DNA from: an uncultured Lachnospira sp.
Lineage (GTDB): Bacteria > Bacillota > Clostridia > Lachnospirales > Lachnospiraceae
Direction of reading: 5' to 3'
Assembly (NCBI GenBank): GCA_910589305.1
Contig: CAJUTV010000011.1
Coordinates: forward strand, 62,001-126,000
DNA: 64,000 nucleotides
Below the pieces are notes generated by a model. It saw only the letters and a list, made by a program, of their open reading frames with translations. It was not told the origin of the DNA and ran no database searches. The position numbers and the translations under genes were made by a program. Positions within the stretch are counted from its first letter, which is position 1; every line of letters starts with the position of its first letter. This document shows, in pieces, positions 8,234 to 18,304 of this stretch.

Positions 8234-10291
8234 GTGAAAAAAATAAATAGTGTGGAATTATCAGATATAACAGTAAGATTTCAGCATTTAAAAAATAAAA
8301 ATATTTTAGTATATGGAACGGGCATTAATGCAAAGCTGCTTATTGAAGCATTACAAGGCTTTCATATTGCAGGTATTTTAGACAAAATTCGTTATGAGGG
8401 ATATATTCAAGACATTCCAATTATTACATGGGATGAGGTGACAAAAGATACAGCAGAAGTTATTATTATAGCTTCTAATGTAAAGAATTTTAGAGAAATA
8501 TTCTTGCGTATCAGGCATTATGGCGAAATATTTAATATGGATATCTATAATTTTTCAGGACAAAATTTATCCGATATATATTATTATGCAGATTATACAT
8601 ATGAAGAAATGCAGTGTTTAAACGCTTCAAAGCAAGAACTGTTTAACCAGATTGACGCCTATGATGCGATTAGTTTTGACCTTTTTGATACATTAGTAAT
8701 GAGAACAGTTTTAGAACCAACCGATATATTTGATATTGTTGAGAGAAAAATTAAAAAATATGGAATGAATATCCATCATTTTAAAAAGAAAAGACGTACA
8801 GCCGAACTCAATGCAAAGGGAGCAGATATTTTTGGCATATATAAAGAATTGCAAAAGATTATCAATGTATCCGATGATGAACTTTCTTTAATTATGAAAG
8901 AAGAATTGTCATGTGAAAAGGCTTGTATTATACCTCGATATGATATGGTTGAAGCGTTGAATTATGCCATAGAAAAGGGGAAAATGGTATCTATTATATC
9001 AAATATGTATCTTGTGCATGATATGATGCAGGATATATTAGATAATATAGGGATAAAACAATATAATCATTTGCTGATTTCTTGTGAATATGGAAAAGGA
9101 AAATCCGAAGGATTATTTGAAGTATATAGAGAACAAATAGGAAGCAATACAAAATGTCTGCATATTGGCGATGATTATTTTGAGGATATATTAGCGGCAC
9201 AAAAAAATGGAATGGCAGCATTTTATATTAATAGCAGCTTAGAGCTGTTAAAAATGTCAAAGATAAGGAAACTTTTACTCAATGCACATGGATTTGAAAA
9301 CCGATTAATGATAGGGTTGATTGTATCAAAACTATTTAACAATCCGTTTGTTCTTTATAATACAAATGGCTATGTGCCAGTTTCTTCTGTACAAGTATTT
9401 GCAGGAGTTTTTATTGCTCCTATTGTTTATAGCTATATGATGAAATTGTTGGAATATGTATGTAATAATTCATATGATGGAATTATATTTCCTGCAAGAG
9501 ATGGATATATTTTTTTTAATTTATATGAAAAATATAGGAAAAACAATAGTAAACTTCCTGAGAGTTATTATCTTACCATATCACGCAAAATTGCTTTAGC
9601 TATATCACAATATAATAAGAATGATGTGGCAGTGACAACTGAAAAATATATAAAAACAGGGTGGGATATAAATTTTTGGAAACAAATTATGTATTTTTAT
9701 TCAGATAATATGGATGGAATATTAAAAGAATCTGAAAAGAAAAGACAATTATATAGTGATTATATAAAAAGTATAAAAATAGATTTTAAAAAAAATTATT
9801 TATTTTGTGAATTAAATTCTTGTGGCACAACGCATTATGCTATAAATAAATTATTTCATAATCCTCTTTTTGGATTTTACCTTTCTGGAACTCCAACCAT
9901 GCCAGAATTAAGACAATTTGTAACATATTTATATCCAACTGGTTGGATATATAATATAATTTCCAGAACAGATATGTTAGAAGCTGTTTTAAGTTCTCCA
10001 AAACCTTCAGTTGGAGGAATTAACGACAATGGAAATATATTTTATGAACAAGAAGAAAGGACACAAAATGAAATTAATATGATGATAGATATGCACAAGT
10101 ATATTGAAGAATTTATTGAAGAATATGAAAATATATGTGAAGGATTAAAGTTAATAGATTTATCTTTATCAAATAATTTATTGGCATTAGTTGATGGAAT
10201 AAAATTATCTGGTGATATGGAATCTTTTGGAAAAAGAAATTCTATTGAAACAATGACATTAAAAAATAAAAGTATTATGCGAAAAATATGA
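8234..10291 (+). CDS. Three-part protein: Rossmann-like module, HAD hydrolase domain, ARDGY domain
   Basis: The 685-residue protein starts at GTG with GAGGA six bases upstream. Residues 20-115 are the shared module (ILVYGTGINA, then GILDKI). Residues about 145-335 are a complete HAD domain: motif I DLFDTLVMR, motif II with the serine in SIISN, a lysine in GKGKSEG, and motif IV GDDYFED. Residues about 370-640 match the protein cut by the left edge (FPARDGY). HAD domains of this type occur in capsule and O-antigen gene clusters, where their substrate is often unknown. All catalytic residues are present, so phosphatase or phosphotransferase activity is likely. Role in the pathway is inferred from neighbours. 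Confidence 0.75.
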   Translation: MKKINSVELSDITVRFQHLKNKNILVYGTGINAKLLIEALQGFHIAGILDKIRYEGYIQDIPIITWDEVTKDTAEVIIIASNVKNFREIFLRIRHYGEIFNMDIYNFSGQNLSDIYYYADYTYEEMQCLNASKQELFNQIDAYDAISFDLFDTLVMRTVLEPTDIFDIVERKIKKYGMNIHHFKKKRRTAELNAKGADIFGIYKELQKIINVSDDELSLIMKEELSCEKACIIPRYDMVEALNYAIEKGKMVSIISNMYLVHDMMQDILDNIGIKQYNHLLISCEYGKGKSEGLFEVYREQIGSNTKCLHIGDDYFEDILAAQKNGMAAFYINSSLELLKMSKIRKLLLNAHGFENRLMIGLIVSKLFNNPFVLYNTNGYVPVSSVQVFAGVFIAPIVYSYMMKLLEYVCNNSYDGIIFPARDGYIFFNLYEKYRKNNSKLPESYYLTISRKIALAISQYNKNDVAVTTEKYIKTGWDINFWKQIMYFYSDNMDGILKESEKKRQLYSDYIKSIKIDFKKNYLFCELNSCGTTHYAINKLFHNPLFGFYLSGTPTMPELRQFVTYLYPTGWIYNIISRTDMLEAVLSSPKPSVGGINDNGNIFYEQEERTQNEINMMIDMHKYIEEFIEEYENICEGLKLIDLSLSNNLLALVDGIKLSGDMESFGKRNSIETMTLKNKSIMRKI

Positions 10292-10311
10292 TTAAATAGT
10301 AGGAGGAAGAT

Positions 10312-11733
10312 GTGACGGAGGGAAAAAAGTTATATTTTTTTGGTGCTGGTACAGTAGGAAAACGATGGATAAAATTTGCTTTAAAATATGATATAAAAAT
10401 AGAGGGAGTTATAGATAACAATAAGGATTTGTGGGGACATTATTGCGAAGGTATATTAATTTATTCTGCTGATATATTACAATCGCTTAAAAATATTTTA
10501 GTTTATATTACTTGTGTAAATTGTGAGGCAATTAAAAAACAGCTTTTTGATATAGGATTGACTAAAGAACAAATAATAGATTTTAATAGTTTATTAGGAA
10601 GAATGGTTTATCTAGCAATAAAAAATGGTAGTTTTGTAATATCGTTAGATAAGATAAAATTTAATCAAAACAATAAAATATTAATTGATTTAAATCAAGG
10701 CATGGTTCTTGGCGGGGTAGAATCTTGGTCTTATGCAATGGCGCAATCTTGGAAAAAAGCTGGATATAAGGGCATTTTTTTAGCAGGCGATTTTCATAAA
10801 CCTACCGTTATAAATGATACATATGCAACGAATGAAATTCAATTACTTGAAGTAAATGATGAAAAGTTAAGATTGGATAGATGTATAGAAAGCATAATAA
10901 AACATCTTCCCTGTATTGTTATAGGGAATTTTCCATTATATATTTTTTGTGCTGCTTGTATTGTAAAAAGCTGGTATCCAGATAAAATTAAAGTGGTAGC
11001 AGTGCAGCATAATGATGAGGATATATATTATAACACGTATGCAGTTTTGCAGGAATATATAGATTGTTGCTTAGTGATTAGCTCACAGATAGAATATAAA
11101 TTATTACAGCGCGGTGTAAGAAAAGAAATTATTTATCATTTAGATTGGGAAATACCTTGTGATGAAGTTCTGGAGTGGCATTTAAAAAATAATGAAATTT
11201 TACAGATTGGCTATGCAGGAAGAATTACTATATTACAAAAAAGAGCCGATTTATTTATTGTAATTGCAAAAGAATTATTAAAAAAAGGCATCCAATTTAA
11301 ATTGAATATTGCAGGAACAGGAGATTATCTTGAGACGTTAAAAAATCAAGTGATATCCGAAAAGCTTGAGGACTATTTTAATATATTAGGCGTTATAGAC
11401 AGAGCATGTATTCCAGATTTTTGGAAACGCCAAGATGTGATGATAAGCTGTTCGGAGTGGGAAGGACACAGTATAACACAGGCTGAAGCGATGGCAGCGG
11501 GAGCCGTTCCAGTGATTACAGATGTATCTGGCGCAAGAGATGATGTGACTGATGGTAAAAATGGTTTTATTGTTCCTTTAGGTGATATTACGCTATTAAC
11601 AGATAAAATTACATATTTATACCATAATCGTGATAAGTTAGAAACGATGGGGTATATGGCTCACAGCACAATTTATGAAAAACAAAAAAATATGAATCAA
11701 AAAGATTTTTGGGATAGGTTGTTTAAAGGATAG
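10312..11733 (+). CDS. GT4-type glycosyltransferase with N-terminal Rossmann-like module
   Basis: The 473-residue protein starts at GTG after AGGAGGAAGAT; the ATG two bases earlier is followed at once by a stop. Residues 1-95 are the shared module (LYFFGAGTVG, GVIDNN). The rest is a GT-B glycosyltransferase of the GT4 family: an acceptor half with LNQGMVLGGVESW, and a donor half with YAGRI, LNIAGTGDYLETL and the EAMAAGAVPVITDVSGARD block carrying the glutamate for nucleotide-sugar binding. It most likely adds a sugar to a surface glycan from a nucleotide-activated donor at the inner face of the membrane. Confidence 0.85.
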   Translation: MTEGKKLYFFGAGTVGKRWIKFALKYDIKIEGVIDNNKDLWGHYCEGILIYSADILQSLKNILVYITCVNCEAIKKQLFDIGLTKEQIIDFNSLLGRMVYLAIKNGSFVISLDKIKFNQNNKILIDLNQGMVLGGVESWSYAMAQSWKKAGYKGIFLAGDFHKPTVINDTYATNEIQLLEVNDEKLRLDRCIESIIKHLPCIVIGNFPLYIFCAACIVKSWYPDKIKVVAVQHNDEDIYYNTYAVLQEYIDCCLVISSQIEYKLLQRGVRKEIIYHLDWEIPCDEVLEWHLKNNEILQIGYAGRITILQKRADLFIVIAKELLKKGIQFKLNIAGTGDYLETLKNQVISEKLEDYFNILGVIDRACIPDFWKRQDVMISCSEWEGHSITQAEAMAAGAVPVITDVSGARDDVTDGKNGFIVPLGDITLLTDKITYLYHNRDKLETMGYMAHSTIYEKQKNMNQKDFWDRLFKG

Positions 11734-11774
11734 AAATACCAAAAAATAAAATTTTTGAAAGTGAAGGTGATAGA

Positions 11775-13154
11775 ATGAGTGTTAAAGTATCAATAATTAT
11801 GCCATCTCTTAATGTGGCAAATTATATTTCAGAATGTATGGATAGTGTTATTAATCAAACGTTAAGTGATATAGAGATTTTGTGTATTGACGCTGGTTCA
11901 ACAGATGGAACATTAGACATATTGCGTGATTATGAATCAAAAGATAATCGTATTAAAGTCATTGTTTCTTCAATGAAAAGTTATGGTCATCAGGTGAATA
12001 TGGGACTTGATATGGCAAAGGGAGAGTATATAGGTATTGTTGAAACGGATGATTATATTGAAAGTAATATGTATGAGGAGTTATATGAGGTAGCAATTGA
12101 TAATAAGGCGGATTTTGTTAAATCAGATTTTGATGTGTTTATAACATCAAACAATAATCAAAAATGCTTGATGCGCTATTTTTTGAAAGATCATATGCAA
12201 GATATGTATGATACAGAAGTGTCTTATGATATGTACACAAACAGAGTGGGATATATGGATGTGTATATATGGAATGGCATATATAATCTTTCATTTCTAA
12301 AAAAACATCATATTCGTTTAAATGAGACACCTGGTGCAGCATATCAGGATTGTGGATTTCGATATTTGGTTGCAATGAATGTAAATAAAGGAATATTTTT
12401 AGATAAGTCATTTTACAGATATAGAAGAGATAATACAGGGTCATCTGTTTATAGTCCTAAGTGTGTTGAATGGAATTTAGGGGAGATTCAATATATCCGA
12501 AAGATTATGGAAGAAACAGGAATTAATGATGTAAAAAGGAGGGCATTTATTGCAAGGGAAGCTGCAACAGTAGGGATTGGACCTTATAATGCACTTCGTC
12601 AATGGTGTGAGCCAAATGAAGAAATTATAGCAGCTCAAAACAAATTTAGAGAGTTGATGCGTGATGACAAAGAAAAGGGATTGCTTCGTCAGGAAGATAT
12701 GATGCCTCAATCATGGTTTGAGATGAAATTATTTGTAGAGAAGCCACAAGCTTTTGAAGATTATATTGCAATGAAGGCAAATGTGAGAACTTCACTTTTT
12801 AGAGATTTTATAAATAAAATGTCAAAATATAAAGAGATAGTAGTTTTTTGTACTGGAAAAGCAGCGAGTAGTGCATTATGTGTTATGCAAATGAATGGCA
12901 TTAAATCAATCAAAGCATTTTGTGATAATAACAAGGAAAAGTGGGGGAGTGATTTTGGTGGATATAATGTTATATCGCCACAAGAAGCTGTCTTGAAATA
13001 TCCAAATGCCTATTTTTTGATTGCAAGCCGTAAATATAGTATAGCTATTTTAAAACAATTAAAAGAAATGAATATATCGGAAGATAATATTTCTGTATAT
13101 AGATTGCCTATTGACCCTATTGAATCAACCAATATAATAGCTAATGCAAAATAG
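11775..13154 (+). CDS. GT2 glycosyltransferase with C-terminal Rossmann-like module
   Basis: The 459-residue protein begins with a classic GT-A fold of family GT2: VSIIMPSLNVANYI, SDIEILCIDAGSTDGT, and the acidic metal site ETDDY. AAGGTGATAG precedes the ATG. Residues from about 352 are the shared module, here in a diverged form (VVFCTGKAAS in place of GAGxxG), with the conserved DNN at the end of strand 2. The glycine change suggests that nucleotide binding may be weakened in this copy. It is a close paralogue of the gene at 15611, with the same domain order, and probably adds a different residue to the same glycan. Confidence 0.85.
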   Translation: MSVKVSIIMPSLNVANYISECMDSVINQTLSDIEILCIDAGSTDGTLDILRDYESKDNRIKVIVSSMKSYGHQVNMGLDMAKGEYIGIVETDDYIESNMYEELYEVAIDNKADFVKSDFDVFITSNNNQKCLMRYFLKDHMQDMYDTEVSYDMYTNRVGYMDVYIWNGIYNLSFLKKHHIRLNETPGAAYQDCGFRYLVAMNVNKGIFLDKSFYRYRRDNTGSSVYSPKCVEWNLGEIQYIRKIMEETGINDVKRRAFIAREAATVGIGPYNALRQWCEPNEEIIAAQNKFRELMRDDKEKGLLRQEDMMPQSWFEMKLFVEKPQAFEDYIAMKANVRTSLFRDFINKMSKYKEIVVFCTGKAASSALCVMQMNGIKSIKAFCDNNKEKWGSDFGGYNVISPQEAVLKYPNAYFLIASRKYSIAILKQLKEMNISEDNISVYRLPIDPIESTNIIANAK

Positions 13155-13204
13155 GCATTGTAAAAAAATAATTATTATTTTTATAAAGAAAGGGGATTTA
13201 CAAA

Positions 13205-15538
13205 GTGGAAACACAACAGTTACTGAGAGAATTGCCAAAGGGATTGATTAAATGGTATGATTTCGATATTGACAAGCGTGTTCTCTGTGTTGTTAATAAT
13301 GATGAATTGACAGATTCTATAATGGAAGCAGTAAAGGAAATGGGACTTTTTACGGAAAGTGTTTCATTAAAAGAACTTGAAAATGGAATTTGTGCAGATG
13401 GCATTTTTGGTTATGTGATTGCAGTAGGAATATTGGAATATGCAAAAAAACCAGAAAAATTATTATCATTATTACATAAAAAACTATCTCCTCATGGAAA
13501 ATTGCTTTTGGGTACAGATAATAGATTAGCAAGCCGTTATTTTTGTGGAGATAAAGACCCTTTTACGGAGCGTAATTTTGATGGGGTAGAAAATTATGTA
13601 CGTGTCAGCGCTATGGACCAAGATAATCTTTTAGGACGTAATTTTTCTAAAGCAGAAATTGTAAATTTATTGCATTATGCGGGGTTTAGCAAACACCGTT
13701 TTTATTCTGTATTTCCAGAAATTTCAAGTCCGCAGGTTTTATTTGCTGAAGATTTTAAGCCGCAGGAACAATTAGATTCGAGAATTTTTTTACAATATAA
13801 TTGTCCTGATACCATATTTTTGGAAGAAGAAAATTTATATAATGCCCTTATTGAAAATAATATGTTTCATACAATGGCAAATGGTTTTTTTATTGAATGT
13901 TCTGTTGATGGTGTTTTTTCTAATGTCAATCAAGTTACCATATCGATGGAAAGAGGAAAAGAAAATGCGTTATGTACAATACTCCGCCGAGACAAAAAAG
14001 TGGAAAAACGTCCAGTGTATAAAGAGGGAAATAATAAAATACAGAATTTAATAGATAATAATTTATATTTAAATAATCATGGCATTTGTATGATTGATGC
14101 TATTCAAGAAAAAGAATCTTTTGTTATGCCTTATATAGAAGCAACTCCTTTGACAGATTATTTTAGAGAGTTGATTTTTACAGATATATCAAAATTTCTT
14201 AAACAGTTGGACAAGTATTGGGAATTAATTTTACAATCTTCAGAGCATATGAATTATGATGAAATAAATTGGGAACAGTTTGAACCATATTGGGAAAAGA
14301 AAAAGAAGAATGATTTAGATTGGGATAAATGGAGAAAAGTTGCCTATGGAAGTAAAGAAGAACAGGAAGCATTAGGTGTGATTCTTAAAAGAGGCTATAT
14401 TGATTTAGTGCCAATTAATGCCTTTTTTCTAAAGGATAATTTTATTTTTTATGACCAAGAAATGTATGTTGAAAATCTTCCTGCAAAGTGTATTTTACTT
14501 CGGACGATTAATTTTATTTACTCTAACAATACTAAGATTGAAAGTAAATTTCCCAGATTAGAATTGTTAAAACGATATAAGATAGATAAATATCAAGAGT
14601 TGTTTTATTCTTTTATTTGGCATTTTTTGTCAAATTTACATAACGATAAAGCCTTAGAAGAATTGCATCGCAAGCATAGACGTGATAATGAAGTAGTCCA
14701 TTCAAATCGTCAAAGAATAAATTATTCTACACAAGAATATGAAAATTTATTTGTCAAGATATTTTCAAATATTGAAAATAAACAAATATATTTATTTGGC
14801 TCTGGTAATTTTACAAAAAAATTTTTAGCGTTATATCAAGAAGATTATAATATAACAGCTATTCTGGATAATAATCCAGATAAACAAGGTAAAGAGATGG
14901 AAGGTATTAAAATTGTATCTCCGTCAATTTTAGAAGGTAAAGACCCAAGTACATATAAATTAATTATCTGTATAAAAAATTATACAAGAGTTTTAAAGCA
15001 AGCAAAGGCATTAGGTGCAATTAATATTGGAATATATGATACCAATATGGAATATCCAAGAAAGCTTAAAACACCTATTTCTATAAATAAAGAAAAAGAA
15101 AGTACACCTAAAAAATATCATATAGGATACGTTGCTGGCGTATTTGATTTATTTCATATAGGACATCTGAATCTTTTAAGAAGAGCAAAAGAGCAATGTG
15201 ATTATCTTATTGTTGGTGTGGTGACGGATGAGGGCGTATATAAAAATAAACATACAGAAACATTTATACCATTTGAGGAACGATTAGAAATTGTACAAGC
15301 TTGCTGTTATGTTGATGAGGCGGTTGGTATTCCATATGAATTTTGTGATACAAAAGATGCTTATTTAAAGTTTCAATTTGATGCACAGTTTTCAGGGAGT
15401 GATTATGTTGATGATTCTGATTGGAAAAGAAAGCAGATATTTTTGCGTGAACATGGAGCAGAGTTGGTGTTTTTTCCATATACAGAAAGTGTTAGTTCAT
15501 CAAAACTTAAACAAATAATTAATAAAAAATTAATATAA
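13205..15538 (+). CDS. Multidomain fusion: methyltransferase-like region, Rossmann-like module, TagD-type cytidylyltransferase
   Basis: The 777-residue protein starts at GTG with AAAGGGGA upstream. Residues about 15-190 resemble a class I methyltransferase of glycan clusters (SPHGKLLLGTDNRLA, then NYVRVSAMD). Residues about 190-520 are of unknown fold. Residues 525-620 are the shared module (IYLFGSGNFT, AILDNN). Residues about 638-777 are a nucleotidyltransferase of the glycerol-3-phosphate cytidylyltransferase (TagD) type: GVFDLFHIGHLNLL with the HxGH motif, then SVSSSKL where TagD has a RTEGIST-like motif. The C-terminal domain likely activates a small alcohol or polyol phosphate with CTP to supply a CDP-linked glycan decoration. 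The methyltransferase call is weaker than the cytidylyltransferase call. Confidence 0.75.
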   Translation: METQQLLRELPKGLIKWYDFDIDKRVLCVVNNDELTDSIMEAVKEMGLFTESVSLKELENGICADGIFGYVIAVGILEYAKKPEKLLSLLHKKLSPHGKLLLGTDNRLASRYFCGDKDPFTERNFDGVENYVRVSAMDQDNLLGRNFSKAEIVNLLHYAGFSKHRFYSVFPEISSPQVLFAEDFKPQEQLDSRIFLQYNCPDTIFLEEENLYNALIENNMFHTMANGFFIECSVDGVFSNVNQVTISMERGKENALCTILRRDKKVEKRPVYKEGNNKIQNLIDNNLYLNNHGICMIDAIQEKESFVMPYIEATPLTDYFRELIFTDISKFLKQLDKYWELILQSSEHMNYDEINWEQFEPYWEKKKKNDLDWDKWRKVAYGSKEEQEALGVILKRGYIDLVPINAFFLKDNFIFYDQEMYVENLPAKCILLRTINFIYSNNTKIESKFPRLELLKRYKIDKYQELFYSFIWHFLSNLHNDKALEELHRKHRRDNEVVHSNRQRINYSTQEYENLFVKIFSNIENKQIYLFGSGNFTKKFLALYQEDYNITAILDNNPDKQGKEMEGIKIVSPSILEGKDPSTYKLIICIKNYTRVLKQAKALGAINIGIYDTNMEYPRKLKTPISINKEKESTPKKYHIGYVAGVFDLFHIGHLNLLRRAKEQCDYLIVGVVTDEGVYKNKHTETFIPFEERLEIVQACCYVDEAVGIPYEFCDTKDAYLKFQFDAQFSGSDYVDDSDWKRKQIFLREHGAELVFFPYTESVSSSKLKQIINKKLI

Positions 15539-15610
15539 AAATAAAGGGATGTAAATATTAAGAATGTAAAATTTACTTATAATTAAACTAATTCATTATT
15601 AGGAGGATAT

Positions 15611-16984
15611 ATGATTAAAGTTTCAGTTTTGGTTCCTATATATAATGTAGAAAAATATTTAGGTCAATGCTTAGAAAGTCTTTGCACACAGACACTTAAG
15701 GATATAGAGATTATATGTATTAATGATGGTTCTACTGATTCATGTGGTATGATTCTTGAATCTTATCAAAAAAAAGATTCACGTATTAAAGTTATAACAA
15801 AAGCAAATTCTGGATATGGAAATTCTATGAATATTGGATTGAATAATGCTTCTGGGGAATATATAGGAATCGTTGAAAGTGATGATTTTGTGGATTCTGA
15901 TATGATGGAAAAGTTGTATAGCTGTGCAAAAAGTGAAAAAAATTGTAATGATGGTCTTGATATTGTAAAATCAAATTGTTATTTCTATTCCCAAAATGAA
16001 GGAATTGAAAAAAATCAATATAATAATACGTTGGGGGAATTACCTCTAAATAAGACAATAAAACCTATTCATTATCCTTCTCTATTTTTGAAAATGCAAA
16101 CTATTTGGAGTGCGTTATATAAGAGGGATTTTCTTTTAAAAAATAATATACGATTTAATGAAACGCCAGGAGCATCTTATCAAGATGTATCCTTTGCATT
16201 TCAGGTATATGCCTGTGCAGAAACTATAAAATTAATACCAGAGGCGTATTTGCATTATAGAATTGATAATGTTGCTTCTTCTGTAAAGTCGCCAAACAAA
16301 ATTTTTTGTGCATGTGACGAAATGAATTATATTGATTCTTTTATAGACAAGAGAGGAATGGATATTATAAATCTGAAAGGAATAGCAAGCAGGCTTGGAT
16401 TTAGAGTGTTTAAAGAAAATTATGAAAACTTGGCATCAGCATATCAATATGCTTTATATATAAGGATGATAGAATATTTTAAAGAATATAAGGAAAAGCA
16501 TTATATTGATAATCCATTATGGGAGCTTGAGGCAAAAGAAGAACTTAACTATTGTATTGATAATCCAAATAAGTATTTTCTTGACACATGCAAATCATTT
16601 GAAGATAAAAGGATGAAATCGAATATTTGTAGAAATCAGGAAATATATATACAATCAATTTTAGATGAAATTAAAAACAGTAAAAATATTATGATATATG
16701 GAGCTGGAATAATTGGGAAAGATTTATTGCATTATTTATTGAAACAAGGAATGAATAAGAATAATGTTAATTTTGTAGTGTCAAATGCTTCAGATAATCC
16801 AGATAAAATTGATGAAGTTTCAGTGATACAAATTGATGATATTCCTGAAACTAAAAAGAATAATGTGGTTGTAGTTGCAGTAAGAGAACAGATTCAGTAT
16901 GAAATTATGCAAGAATTAATTAAGAGAAAGTTTACAAATATAATAGCAGTGGATATTGAAATTCGTAAAAGATTGTTATATTAA
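15611..16984 (+). CDS. GT2 glycosyltransferase with C-terminal Rossmann-like module (paralogue)
   Basis: The 457-residue protein has a GT-A domain of family GT2 (VSVLVPIYNVEKYL, EIICINDGSTDSC, metal site ESDDF), and a strong AGGAGGA before the ATG. Residues from about 356 are the shared module with an intact IMIYGAGIIG loop. The acceptor region GASYQDVSF matches GAAYQDCGF in the paralogue at 11775. Together the two enzymes suggest at least two sugar additions by related reactions. Donor and acceptor cannot be told from the sequence. Confidence 0.85.
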   Translation: MIKVSVLVPIYNVEKYLGQCLESLCTQTLKDIEIICINDGSTDSCGMILESYQKKDSRIKVITKANSGYGNSMNIGLNNASGEYIGIVESDDFVDSDMMEKLYSCAKSEKNCNDGLDIVKSNCYFYSQNEGIEKNQYNNTLGELPLNKTIKPIHYPSLFLKMQTIWSALYKRDFLLKNNIRFNETPGASYQDVSFAFQVYACAETIKLIPEAYLHYRIDNVASSVKSPNKIFCACDEMNYIDSFIDKRGMDIINLKGIASRLGFRVFKENYENLASAYQYALYIRMIEYFKEYKEKHYIDNPLWELEAKEELNYCIDNPNKYFLDTCKSFEDKRMKSNICRNQEIYIQSILDEIKNSKNIMIYGAGIIGKDLLHYLLKQGMNKNNVNFVVSNASDNPDKIDEVSVIQIDDIPETKKNNVVVVAVREQIQYEIMQELIKRKFTNIIAVDIEIRKRLLY

Positions 16985-17019
16985 ATTTGTATATAAAAAT
17001 AGTAAAGGAGAATTTTAAT

Positions 17020-18249
17020 GTGGAAATAGTTAGTTCAATTACAGGAATAGTATATTTAGAGTTTCCAAATCAAGGACTTGAAGATATTAAAACGGCTGGA
17101 TTTAAGAATGTACTGTTAGATTTAAGCATATATTGTCCCGGACATAAATTAAGAAGTTTTGAAACAAAGTTAAAACCTGAGCAGATAAAACAAGATTTTG
17201 ATAAATTTATCAAAGGAGTACAAACAAAGAATCTTCAAGTGACAACAGCACTTTTACCCTATTTGTTAAGAGATACCAAGCGAACAGACTTAAATGAATT
17301 GTTGTTACGTATTGGTAAAGATTGTATAAAAATGCTTGAAAATATAGGCTGTAAACACATTATTGCACGTCCATTGTACATAGGTGTTCCTTTTGATAAA
17401 GAATGGGAGATTAATAAGGCATATTATTTGGAGCTTGCTAAGGAATGTAAAAATAAAGATACGATGATACTTTTGCAAAATCAATGCAAGGATGTGAATG
17501 GACATCTCGTTAGAGGGGTGTGTTCCGATGAAAAAATAGCAGTAAAGTGGATTGATGAGTTAAATAAAGAGGCAGGCAGCCAGCGTTTTGGATTTTGTCT
17601 TGATGTAGGTGTTTGTAATATATGCGGGCAGAATATGCAGGATATGATTGTGACATTAGGAGAGCGCGTTAAAACCATTTTGATAAGTGATAATAACGGA
17701 ATTGTTGAACAGACATTGCTGCCGTTTACAAGCAGGTCGAGTGATTCTAGTATAACGGATTGGCTCAGTTTAATAAGAGGTTTGCGTCAAGTAAAGTTTG
17801 ACGGACAACTTGTAGCGGATTGTGCCGATACATCAAAAAATTTTTCACCTATTTTACGCCCACAGCTTATTGCATTATCAAAATCTATAATGGATTATTT
17901 TAAATGGCAGATTGAGCTTGAAACATCATTGAAAAAGTATCAATCTATTGTCCTTTTTGGGGCAGGAAACATGTGCCGTAATTTTATGAAATGTTATGGC
18001 GAACAGTATAAACCATTATTTACTTGTGACAATAATTCATCGATATGGGGAACAAAATTTTGTGGTCTTGAGGTAAAAAATCCAGAAGAATTAAAAGACT
18101 TGCCAAAGGATTGCGGCGTCTATATCTGCAATATGTATTACCGAGAAATTGAACAGCAATTAAAGGATTTAGGTGTAGAAAATATTGAATTTTTTAATGA
18201 TGAATATTTGTCGTCTTATTATGAAGACCGTTTGAAAAGAAGACAATAA
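17020..18249 (+). CDS. TIM-barrel sugar isomerase-like protein, probably inactive, with C-terminal Rossmann-like module
   Basis: I place the start at the GTG nine bases after AAAGGAG; the overlapping ATG runs into a stop at its third codon. Residues 1-300 of 409 follow the xylose-isomerase-like (AP endonuclease 2) TIM-barrel fold of the next gene, but the metal and catalytic residues are lost: VEN is LQN, DTGH is DVGV, HIHDND is LISDNN, and the final SFET is ADCA. The shared module follows (IVLFGAGNMC, TCDNN). It is best read as a pseudoenzyme or binding protein that scaffolds or regulates its active neighbour (inference). Confidence 0.75.
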   Translation: MEIVSSITGIVYLEFPNQGLEDIKTAGFKNVLLDLSIYCPGHKLRSFETKLKPEQIKQDFDKFIKGVQTKNLQVTTALLPYLLRDTKRTDLNELLLRIGKDCIKMLENIGCKHIIARPLYIGVPFDKEWEINKAYYLELAKECKNKDTMILLQNQCKDVNGHLVRGVCSDEKIAVKWIDELNKEAGSQRFGFCLDVGVCNICGQNMQDMIVTLGERVKTILISDNNGIVEQTLLPFTSRSSDSSITDWLSLIRGLRQVKFDGQLVADCADTSKNFSPILRPQLIALSKSIMDYFKWQIELETSLKKYQSIVLFGAGNMCRNFMKCYGEQYKPLFTCDNNSSIWGTKFCGLEVKNPEELKDLPKDCGVYICNMYYREIEQQLKDLGVENIEFFNDEYLSSYYEDRLKRRQ

Positions 18250-18304
18250 TAGATTGGTTTTTATAGTACATATTGCAAGTTGTAGAAAGGCAAGGTTAAT
18301 TTAT

